The notes under the pieces: generated by a model
Database searches by the model: none
What the model was told of the DNA's origin: nothing
Seen by the model: only the letters and a program-made list of their open reading frames with translations
Shown here: in pieces, positions 12,401-24,400 of the stretch
Layout: every line of letters starts with the position of its first letter
Numbering within the stretch: the stretch's first letter is position 1
Position numbers and translations under genes: made by a program
Assembly: GCA_025267735.1 (NCBI GenBank)
Contig: CM046307.1
Coordinates: forward strand, 48,341,395 to 48,405,394
Direction: 5' to 3'
Origin: Mactra quadrangularis
Taxonomy: Eukaryota; Mollusca; Bivalvia; Venerida; Mactridae
DNA length: 64,000 nt

Positions 12401-15400
12401 TGAGTTCAGAAAAACGTTTAATTTAAAAGATAAATGGCCAATAGAAAACAAACAACTACAATGGTTCGTATCATATTGTATCCTACGAAAACAAACTCAT
12501 AGGACAATTAACACATATATTGCTGGAATCAATTTCTATCATAAAATCAATAACTGGGGTGATCTATTAGACAACTTCAACATAAACAAAATGCTAGAAG
12601 GATGTAGAAGGTTATGCCAATCCAAAGATTCAAGAGCCCCTATCACTCAAAATATGCTCAAAATGATATGTAAAAAGTTAAGGGAAATCTGCACAGATAA
12701 TTTTGAATTATCATTATTCAGGGCAACATACACAATAACATATTTTGGCTTACTGAGAGTGAGTGAAGTAGTGTCAAACTCACAGATACATAATACAAAT
12801 TGCATTCAGTTAGACGATGTACAAATTTCAGAAAACGGCCACAAAATAAAACTAACTTTGAGAAAGACAAAAAATAATCAATACGGTCAGCCAATTAACC
12901 TACTGTTAAGTGAGGAAGGAGACGAAACAGTCTGCCCAATAGTAGCAATAAAGAGATATCTACTAATCAGACCGAACATCAAAGGGCCATTATTTTGTCA
13001 CGCAGACAAAACAGCATTGACCAGATATCAGTTCGCTGCAGTCTTGAAGAAATGCTCAACTGCACTCAAATTTGAAGACCAAAACATAAAAACACACAGC
13101 TTTAGAATTGGTAGAGCGACTGACTTAGCTAAACGGGGCCTATCTAATGAGACAATTATGAAGTTAGGTAGATGGAGATCAAATTCATACAAATCATACA
13201 TAAGATGAATAAAAAACAAAATATATTTACCAGAAAATCCTGTTATAATCCATAGAAATAAACACATTGATCTAAATATTCCATTTAGCGATTTGCACAT
13301 GTACCGGCATTAATAATAATAAGATTTATTGAAGAGCTTTAAAGGGCGATAATCTAGACTGCATTAACCACCTAATAAGGTTGGGAGAGTATTGCCCCTT
13401 GCTCACTTAATTCATTTGGTAGTTATATATAGTAGTACTTAATTCATTCAAATAGGTGACATTCAGAGATAGTCTTAATTACGTTTGGTATATGTTACAA
13501 ACTACAATATCCAGATAGGAGATAATCAGACATTAATATCCAGGCAGGATATCATAAGCTTAAGCTATTGTACATATCATCACATATAATAAATTGCAAT
13601 GCTATACATATTTTTCATAGATGTCTGGGTTCTTGGCGACTCAATTCCATACTGGGCAGGGAAAAGAGCAGGAGAAAAAGGAACCTTCACGAAATTGAAA
13701 ACAGTGGCATGGTGGGGCATCAGAGGCATGTCTTGGAAAGACTTCGTCCATAGCTTACAATTAGAGGTGGCACTGAGGCAGCCTCCAGAGTTAATATTTA
13801 TACACCTAGGAGGGAATGATTTACTCAATATGAAGGTTCTAGAAATTTTTGACTTAATGAAGGAAGGCATAGAATATTTAAGACAAGCATTCAATAACAC
13901 AAAGATTATCTGGGTTGACATTTTGCAAAGGATTAAATGGGGGGAGTCTAGGGCTATCAATTTGGCAATAGAGCGAAAAAGGAAAAGAATCAACCGCAAA
14001 GGCCGACAGCTCGCAAAAACTAAAAGTTGCAGGTTAACAATTGATATTGATACCAAAACTCCAGGATTCTATAGACCAGATGGCATTCATTTGTCTGACA
14101 TAGGTCTAGACATGTATTTGAATGCCATGGAAGACAAACTGTTAGGTTTAATTAAACAGTAAATGGTCTTGCACTTGTCAGGGCTACCGGATGGCAGTGC
14201 TTGTCTAGCAGATATCACTGCTGTTTGAGAGAGGTCCTGCTGGTGCGGGCTATTGTCTGTGGTCAATCATGTTACAACTTTTTAATTTTATTCCTCAACG
14301 AACCGTTTCTATCAAGCATAGGAGCATAACTATGTGAAAATGCAATTTAATAACTCAATTCAAAATATTTACAACTATTAATATTATTAATGATTATAAA
14401 GCAATTTGTAAACATGGCACATTAATCCTGTAACTGGTATCAATTAACGATTGCTTAAATACTGCAGTAGAATTTTAAAGACTACTTATAAAATGGAAAT
14501 TGCTATTCAGTGTATATGTCTAAGCAAGAGTTATCAATTTTGCTTAATTACATAATAAATGTATATTTTCAAAGATATTCATTTTCTGCTTTAACAATTG
14601 ATTGGTTTGACAGGCCATATCTATAATTACACTAGAATTGTTATGGCTGTAACATATTTAACATATTACATCCTTTGTAAACTATACAAGGCAAAACATT
14701 GGTAATAATACCAAACAAGATTAATTGGAAAAGAGAATTTTGGAGGGAAAGGTTAACCTTTCTAGTGGCGGCAAATTCTCTGGGAGATCGAGGCGCAACA
14801 GCAAAAGCATAAGCAAATTACCATATGTTATTGTATGGCGTGGGGGTCTTGAACTCTTGAGAAGGAGTAAGGTCTCTCAGGCCTTACAGGGACAACCGCC
14901 TTCTTGGGAGCAAGAGACTCTCATGCTATGCATGACCTCTCTAGCCAGTCTCAATTAAGGAAAATTTTCTGCCCATTACAAAACCAGCGTTTTTGGCATG
15001 AAGTAATTAAATTTGAGGCGGAGCAAACCCAGCAGGTTGAGGTTAAATAACCTAGGATGCCATAATAAGCCCAGCGGCTCATTAAAAGGCCTAACATTTC
15101 GGGGTACTGCTACCCATATTTGAGTGAACCAGCGTTCACATATGCGCAACACGAAGGTGCATCTTGGGGTACTGCTACCCATATTTAAGTGAACCGGCGT
15201 TCACATATGCGCAACATGAAGGTGCATCTTCGGGTACTGCTACCCAATCTAAATGAACCAGCGTTCTCAAGTGCGCAACTCAAGACATCCTGCTCCAGCC
15301 CTCTTATATGCGAGCAACACTTGCGTCTCGGTCTCCCTAGGGGAATTCATATGCCTTGGCCAACATTATGCCAAATACAACTGATTGCTCCCCTTGTGCT

Positions 15401-18400
15401 GTAAATAAATTAGAGAAAAATCGTAAACTGATTTGTTGTATTGTTGAAACAACCCTAACCCATTGTCAAACAGTACTGAGCTGACGCTAAACTAATTCTC
15501 ATTTTGAATCACAATAAGTTTATATGATATGACTTAAGTCTACCTTCAAACTTTTCAGTGCCAAGCAAGCCATGTGGCCTGTATAATTGGAATTTATATA
15601 AAGTCGCAGTTATGCACAAAGTGCCAGTTCAGTACTCTTGGACTATATTCAGATAAATTCATAGATTGGATAATAAGGGTTTTAAACCAATAGACCCACA
15701 AGTGGCATCCACGTTATGCCTGAGCAAGAGACAGTTGAACCAACTAGATGCAAATAGTCACTGACTATTTGGTTTAATTACATGCGTCTCATCAAAATAA
15801 TACCAGTTATGGAATTAACCATAACTGCCTTTATTTTGTGGACGATGTAAACATCCGCCGGAAATTCGGGGGGGGGGGGCGGAAGCAAACGACGGTTGGC
15901 TCCCACATGTTCGTATAAAAGGCACGAGAACACGTGCTTCACCCTCACTCTAGAGTCAACAGCAGACTGCTTAACCCACCCAACCCACCCAATTATTTAA
16001 CTTTTCAAACCTATTCAATGTGTAAATGTAATTGTTATACAAACTGGTACTGCTTTCATAATTTATAATTTCAGACAATGTTATCAACAAGGGGAGCAAT
16101 GGAACATTTATCATGATGTCGAAATGGCATGTAATGAGAATCATTAAGTTTATGAATGATGAATGATCACTGGTTCTGGACTTATTGAGAAACAAATATG
16201 GAAAGAAAGTTCAACAAAGGATTGGAATTAACTACATGTGTACTAACAGTTCAAATGGGATGTTACTATAGATACATCAGTGAAGTGGTCACCAATAATT
16301 ATACAAAGTTTAGAAGTTCTGTGTAAGGTCTTCAGATAACACTCTCCTAATGGTCGATATAGACAAAATTAATCTATAAAGAAAATCTACCAGAGACTTG
16401 AAAGTCGAGGCAAATTCTCTGGGAGATCGAGGCGCAACAGCAAAAGCATAAGCAAATTACCATATGTTATTGTATGGCGTGGGGGTCTTGAACTCTTGAG
16501 AAGGAGTAAGGTCTCTCAGGCCTTACAGGGACAACCGCCTTCTTGGGAGCAAGAGACTCTCATGCTATGCATGACCTCTCTAGCCAGTCTCAATTAAGGA
16601 AAATTTTCTGCCCATTACAAAACCAGCGTTTTTGGCATGAAGTAATTAAATTTGAGGCGGAGCAAACCCAGCAGGTTGAGGTTAAATAACCTAGGATGCC
16701 ATAATAAGCCCAGCGGCTCATTAAAAGGCCTAACATTTCGGGGTACTGCTACCCATATTTGAGTGAACCAGCGTTCACATATGCGCAACACGAAGGTGCA
16801 TCTTGGGGTACTGCTACCCATATTTAAGTGAACCGGCGTTCACATATGCGCAACATGAAGGTGCATCTTCGGGTACTGCTACCCAATCTAAATGAACCAG
16901 CGTTCTCAAGTGCGCAACTCAAGACATCCTGCTCCAGCCCTCTTATATGCGAGCAACACTTGCGTCTCGGTCTCCCTAGGGGAATTCATATGCCTTGGCC
17001 AACATTATGCCAAATACAACTGATTGCTCCCCTTGTGCTGTAAATAAATTAGAGAAAAATCGTAAACTGATTTGTTGTATTGTTGAAACAACCCTAACCC
17101 ATTGTCAAACAGTACTGAGCTGACGCTAAACTAATTCTCATTTTGAATCACAATAAGTTTATATGATATGACTTAAGTCTACCTTCAAACTTTTCAGTGC
17201 CAAGCAAGCCATGTGGCCTGTATAATTGGAATTTATATAAAGTCGCAGTTATGCACAAAGTGCCAGTTCAGTACTCTTGGACTATATTCAGATAAATTCA
17301 TAGATTGGATAATAAGGGTTTTAAACCAATAGACCCACAAGTGGCATCCACGTTATGCCTGAGCAAGAGACAGTTGAACCAACTAGATGCAAATAGTCAC
17401 TGACTATTTGGTTTAATTACATGCGTCTCATCAAAATAATGAAGCATTAATGTATTAATGTTGATTGAAAACTAGTTTCAAAATATTTGTTGATATTAAG
17501 CACTACACTTTATGTAAAATCTATTTATAAATCCCTTGAAAATTCTGCAAATCTTATTCCAAGAAGTTAAAATAGAAACAAGAATAGGGGTCTAGTATCA
17601 ATGCAACTTTTTGTAAACATACATGTAAGTAACCTCACATTTGAAATTAAGCATGAACAGCATTTTGTGGAGGACATTAAAAACTGTTGGGGACAATTAA
17701 AACATATTGGGGCCAGTGGAAATACATGCTTTTGCTTCCGGTGCAATTGATATTCTTAAATTATTAATGCATATATTTTCACAAGTCATTTCTGTTGAGG
17801 CAAGTGGTAGCAAAGATGTGTCGAAACAAGCTTGGTAAGGACCAATCAAAAATTACTTTTACATAATATCAGGACATGTCTTAATCTTTCACTCAAATTA
17901 AACTGAATACGAATGCACCTCTTGGTGCACTAACATGATTTCACAAGGGCTATTTCAGTTTTCCATGCACAAATGGCTAAAAAACACTACATCCGCTAAA
18001 CACTGAGCATGAACAATAGAAGGGTATACTTACAAGTGGATTCCAATCTAAACAAGTTGAAATTTCTCAACAGATAGTCATGTAATGTTAAAAACTGTAA
18101 ATTTATCTTTGGTAAAGCCAAAGTTCCTGAAAAATAGTAAACAGAAGTATGTTTAGTATAAACATATCTTATGGCATGACAAATGTGTAACACTACCAGA
18201 CATTTTATACTATAATATTGAATTAGCAAGGACAAGAACTCAACACGAATATAATTAGTTATTTTCTATTTCTAATGAAATATGAATATCATTTTATTAT
18301 ATGATCATAACAATATTTATTCAAAGCTGATGGACATAACTTATACTAATTAATTTAACACGATAGTGTATCAAGTTATGTATGTACAGTGCCATCTAAA

Positions 18401-21400
18401 ATTACATTTACACTTGTAAAAAGACTGGGTTTTCATTAAACAAATTAACTTTATATAAGATGTATATATGATTAAGAATAATCATAATAGATTGTAACAT
18501 TTAAAGGGGAGTAATGATACTTTATACAATTGCATTTGTTAAGCATGTACATGTGTATGAAAATATCTTTTTTATTTCACAAGTATTGGTATCAAATACA
18601 AATCAAATAATACATTACAAAAGTGTTACGGTAAATATGGATGGCACTGTATATATGTGATTTTCAGTATCTCCTTAAATAATATATAAAAATATATCAT
18701 ATTAACAAATTACTTAAGCACAGTATTTTCCAATAATGCACTCATACAAACATGAACCAATTCTTAAATGTATATGTATAACTTTTGACAGGTAGTTGTC
18801 CTCAGACATCATACTGAGCGGATGCTATAGAGTTGATAGATAAATATAAATATAATGCTAACCACAATGAATACAATACTAAACCAAGTAAAATAAAGTA
18901 TGAACTAACCTTCCCCATTATAATATTCTGTAGGTACAATATTTTCATCCCATATTATATCTTCCGTAGGATATAAAGGCATCTCATTGATTTGTTCTAA
19001 TTGTGATTTCTTCTTCTCATGACGACTTATCTGTACATAATAAATTTGGTTTGTACATAAATTATTTATCAATATTATTTACATCATAAATTGGTTCCAT
19101 GAACTTCAAAACAAAACACTGACTATATTAAATTATTAATTAATTATTTTGATCCATTATTTTAGAGCTTAACTATGTTATTTGAGGCCAGTTGCCTAAG
19201 CACACCACAATATAGCTATTTGTGCCCTGGTTACTTCTTAAACCAAATAGAATAAGTATGTGATACTCAACTGAGAGGGTACTAGGGAAGGGATGCGTAA
19301 CATGGGATTAGGCAAAAGGCCTTTGGAGGAGATTTTTTTCTATTACAAAACAATTGACAACTTATTTTACTTTTGTTTTTCGACTTTCTTTCACTTTGAA
19401 ATGCAATAAATATCATTAACATATTTAAGCAATAAAAAAGTCGGAACAGGTAAAGATGAATGTTAGAAAATGTGCTGGTATCCCCTTTTTCTATCAACTA
19501 TTGCATTTATTAAAAAGTTATTTATTGCCTGAGGTATTAAAGAACACAATACAAATACATACCAATAATTCCAACAAGAATTCTCTCTCATAACTTGTAT
19601 CTTCCATCTCATCTAACATAGGTAACATATTGAGATAGGCTAGAACAGTATGTAACTGTTTTGTACTGTAATATAATAATCATAGAGTCATGGGTGGATC
19701 AATATGGGTATAATTTTTTTTTTTTACTGGGTTTAACTACCCTTTTCTATACTGGGTTTAATGCTGTGTCAACACAATTAAGGATATATTACAGGGCACC
19801 TAACCTAACTTTCCGGGAGCCATGTCTATAAACAGTACTCACTAACCCTTCCACAAGGCAAGAAAATTACCAACAGTTGTTCCACTCAACCCAGGAGTAA
19901 ATGGGTGCTGTGAGGTATCAGCTGCCTGAGGGTGATTTCAATAATTGAAGGTTATCACATAAGATTGTAAAGTTGGCTGAACATTTATATGGAAGCAGAC
20001 TTTAAACCTCACTTCAACTTCCTTAACTTTAAGTTTAAAAATACTGAAACCTACTTTTAAAATACTGAAACAGACAGATTTTAGATAAATCACATAGACA
20101 AGTTTATTCTCAAAATAGGGAAATTCCTAATAACACTGAAAACTTTCACCCATGCTTACATATGAATCTATTGAGTTTCAGATACATATGTACATGTAAA
20201 TGCCACCCATAAAGTCAAATCCAAAGTCATATGCACTAATCAATATAGATCAGTCCATGCAGCAATCCTAACTTAAAGATCTATAGGCAAATGTTTTCTT
20301 TATTAGTTTGGATATGACAAAAACTCGCAATTGTCCAGTATCTAGAAATGGCTATTTGAACCTTAAACCTCTGTTTTCATGGCAATGCTAAGGCAAAACA
20401 AAATAGTAGTTATACAAGTTTTCAAGCAGGTAGACAACAAGAGCAGTTCACAGACAGCACCCTTGACAATTTGGAGTATTTGTGTAAACAACAGCAACAA
20501 CCAGTCAAAAGTCATGCTAGAGTTACGCAACTTGTTTTTTTACCTCCAATGGTAACCCCTTAGACATGTGAGAAGTTTCAAGTGAATCCTTTCAGAAGTT
20601 TCAAAGATATAAAAATGTTGCACCTAAAATTTAACCAAGAAGGGTTAAGTCAACACCGACACAGACCCCAACACAAATGAGTAGGATAGCTCCACTTTTC
20701 TTTGAATAGTCACGCTAAAACTCAATCCTACTTACCTTAGAGGTTCAAAGTATTTCATGAGTGATTTCCTGCTATCAACACTGGCCACATTAGCTATAGC
20801 AAACTGATGTAAATCTGGAAAATGTTTGAATGCAACTTTCTGAAAGAGGAAAAAATAACACATTATTATATTAGCTAAGCAAATATTCAACAGGCCAATT
20901 TAGCTTCAAGAACTCTTAGCACTGGTTTTTTAAAACAACTTGGAATAATTTCCAATCATCTCATGTTGTAATATGTAACTAATTAACTTACTGATTATAA
21001 CTAGCAAAAATTGACTCTATTTTACATGTAGATTAACATGTAAACCAGGAAATACAATAGTTATATTCACAATTTAAAAACAAATAATTTTAGGTTAAAA
21101 GTTTGCAATAAAGCTGCTACATGTATCTTTAACTCTTAACAACGTTTTAAAATATTTTAATCCTTATGTTTTTTATGTTACAGTTCCACAATTCAACAGT
21201 CATCAATTTAACCCACAAGCTTGAGCCCAGGACAAGCTAAAATTGATTTGGTCGGGATAGTGAGAATCACAGAGTCAGGCTTGTAGACGATTATGCTTTT
21301 TACTGATAAATATACAAAAAATGTAGTTAGATAAATTGGGCTTGGGCTTGAGAAAATTTAAAGGGCAATGACTGATCAAAATCTGTAGTTCTGAAAAATG

Positions 21401-24400
21401 AACAGTAAGGCTCCAGAATTCTGACTGGAACTAAAATAAAGAATGTTAGTTTGTAGAGTAAATATTTACCTGTAGAGCTAATACTCTGTCATAATGTAGA
21501 TCTATTCTATTATGTACAGTAAGAGCTTCACCTGTACCTTCATCTATTTCAAACTCTGCATAAACTTTTAACATGTCAAGTAACTGAAATATTTGATACA
21601 ATAGTATGACATAACATAATGCATGTGGTTGATAGTAAATATTTTCTGGTCTTAGATTATTTCATATAATGCAATGTCATGAAAAGGTTTGAATCATGGA
21701 AAGGCATTGACATAATCCCGAACCTCCTTTTTCTAAACATTAACAATCTGTTCACCAATGAAAGGATTAGCGTATACTTAGACAAACATTGTCGTATGTT
21801 TATAGACACTAAGGATAACTTTGTTAAACAAATTAGCCACTTGTCTAAGACTATGGTTATAGTAGCCTCAGTCTAATGTCAATTAACTATAAATTTGGGC
21901 AATCGCGATACTCTAGAAGCGTATCATGTTATATTGCAATACGCTAGCACTGTATTGCGATATATACCACGATATATTGTGAGTTAATAGATTCATTGAG
22001 TCTCTGCTGTATTCAACAGAAACATTGCTAATCTTATATGCAACTACTTGAATCTAGTTTCACAAGGTCTACACGGTCATTTAGGACAGTGATATATGTT
22101 TTGCATATAAAAAAGATGCTTAGTTGGAAGAAACTATCACCCCCTTAGCTGCAGAACATCCTAGCAACCAAGCTCCTGGACACCATGCTTGTTTCACAAC
22201 TTCCTGTCCTCAAGTATTTGATTCAAGAACATATTCTGCACAAGTTCCGTATTACCAAACGAATGGCCCCAGTCAGTTTAATTCTTGTAACATAAGCTTA
22301 GATTGAATGAACAGTGGAAAAACTGACATTTAGCTACTTTTATTTCGCAAAGAGAGGATTTTTCAAATGAAATAAAAAATATTGACAAATTCCGGTACGT
22401 TAATTTTATACTGCAGTATGTATTGCTGCAGCTGGGTATTGCAATATACCAGTATATCATGACAGCGCTTCTAAAAATGGACACAATCATGTCAGCATGG
22501 TTTAACACAAACTGTGTCGTCATTTTACCTTGGAATGGGCAAAGTTTGACAGAAAAAGTACAAATCAACAAACCTCAGAGAATAGTTTCCCATCATCTCT
22601 ATGAGCTAGATGTGATAACAATGAGATACAGACAACATGACTATCATCCATTAAACTATTGAAAAATCTTCTTGTAGGTAACTGTGCTTCAATATCTATC
22701 AAAAACTCAATAAATCTTTCACAATACAAGATTTTCTCATATGGCACTTTTCCTGAAAACATAAGACCTTATATTGAGAATTTTGTACAGAGGAAGATTT
22801 TCTAATAAAGATCTGTTGACCCCTAAGGTGGGGTTGACCACATGGGCATGATTTGAACAATATTTGCTGAAGACCTTCAGGTAATGCTATACATGTATAT
22901 GCAATTTGCTAACTGGTTTTATAGACTTAAAAGTAAGAAAATGAGAAAATTTTAAAGTAATTTTGATAACTGTTGCATTGACACTAGCCAGATAGACTGG
23001 CCACTAAAGAGTTTGAAATCATCTACAAACCTGAATAACAGCAGCCATTTTTACACTATGTACATGGCACCGGGTCAGAAAAATATGCAACCTGACCTGT
23101 TTTTGTTGGGTTTTTTTAACGTCGTATTCAACACATATTTAGGTCATATATACGACGACCAGCTCTTCCTACTATAGGTTTCCTAAACGCTTTTCTATCA
23201 CCAGTACTTACTTACCCTTCCACGAGGCCGACAACTTATGTACAGGGTATGACCTACCACGACCGGGCTCAACCCGCGGATCTCCAGATTTGAAGCAAAC
23301 AACCTGACCTGGACTCCTCAAGTGCTGTCCGTACTGAGCTATCCAGCTGCTCACATATCCTTCTCACCATAATGTGAACAAGTAAGTACCATGACATACA
23401 ATTAAGTAGAAGAATAATGCTTACCCTTTTCAGGTACTGTATTTAACACAGATATATATTTCTTTATCATTTTACTAAGAAATGTTCTCTCAAATTCAAC
23501 TTTAGTCTTTTCCTCAGGTGATAATTTATTGTCATTTTTCTTAATAAAATTATAGAACTTTTTATATTTAGGATTAGCCTTGAACAGCTCTTCCCTTCGT
23601 CCCTGTAAAATATATAAAATCAGTGATACAACATTTAATAAGATTATGTAAAGATCACTTTTAATCAACAATCTGTGGTGCATGAATCAAACACTCTGAT
23701 TTAAATACTCATTTAAGTATTTCTGTACTCACTACCAATAATCCAGTATCAAAATCAACAGAGATAATGTATGGGCCACTGACAGATGAATAAAATTTAA
23801 ATGATAGGAGTGTTATGATACTTAGTATAATCGTAATTGTTATAAAAGTACATTTATCTAAAAACATGCTTTTGTTTTCTCAAATATTCATTAAAATTGA
23901 AAAACAAACACACATTTACTAAAATGTACAGGTCATTATGGATGACACTGTATATTATACTCCATAAATACAGGCAATATTGGCCTGCCTGACTAGCTCA
24001 GTCAGTAGCACACTAGTCTACTGATTGAGGGGTCGTAGGTTCGATTCCTGGGTGGGGCATACTTTCGTGGAGCTTGGTCTAGAAATAATTTCTAGGGCCA
24101 TTTTCCCTCCTACCACTGATTCTAAATCATGTAGGGCAGTAGTCAGTCACTGACGAAAGTATGCGCCTAGTAACTGGTTAACAGCTTAATTCAGAGATTT
24201 AGCCTTTGCAGGAAGAGTGAATAGGTAGACTGAATGCCGCGATAAACCTATACAATGTGTCGCTTTGGCGTTAAACCAAAAAACAACAGGCAATACATGA
24301 GAGTCAAGACTTACAGGTAACAAACATGTCCATATAGGAAGGGAGACTAATCTTTGCACTTGTTCTCTAATCAAATCCATCTCCTGAAAGAATGGTTATC

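Larger units (their letters stand above)
9454..17440 (+). mobile_element. Complete Ngaro (DIRS-order) tyrosine-recombinase retrotransposon with split direct repeats
   Basis: The element fills AQR intron 14 in antisense orientation. Layout: A1 (9454-9631), leader, Gag, RT/RNase H, tyrosine recombinase, SGNH hydrolase, B1 (14770-15801), A2 (15796-15975), a 433-base spacer, B2 (16409-17440). Split direct repeats plus a recombinase instead of an integrase, and an extra SGNH hydrolase gene, are hallmarks of Ngaro elements. All four frames are open. B1 and B2 have the same length and look identical by eye; A1 and A2 seem to differ only in a poly-G run (10 versus 12). AATAAT occurs at the left end, the B1/A2 join and the right end; the host sequence resumes with GAAGCATT. 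The ends are uncertain by about 6 bases because of that overlap. Confidence 0.93.

Noticed and set aside
13580..14056. Minus-strand open frame of 158 residues
   Set aside because: Antisense shadow of the SGNH hydrolase, which has all catalytic blocks.
15101..15280. CRISPR-like array
   Set aside because: The 65-base units are contiguous tandem repeats without unique spacers, in a eukaryotic transposon.
14976..15404. Open frames on both strands in B1, repeated identically at 16615-17043
   Set aside because: They are identical because they lie in the duplicated B repeat. They overlap on both strands, are short, and follow the 65-base tandem units rather than protein-like sequence.
9454..17440. 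LTR retrotransposon or retrovirus-like element
   Set aside because: There is no integrase, protease or terminal LTR pair; the split A/B repeats and tyrosine recombinase place it in the DIRS order.
22278..22571. Conserved peptide shared with 1808-2080
   Set aside because: The similarity arises because both frames lie in copies of the hAT-type element; there is no transposase signature.
24003..24060. tRNA gene at the A/B-box sequence
   Set aside because: The A and B boxes are good, but the sequence continues into a SINE body repeated at 61686, and no acceptor stem is evident.
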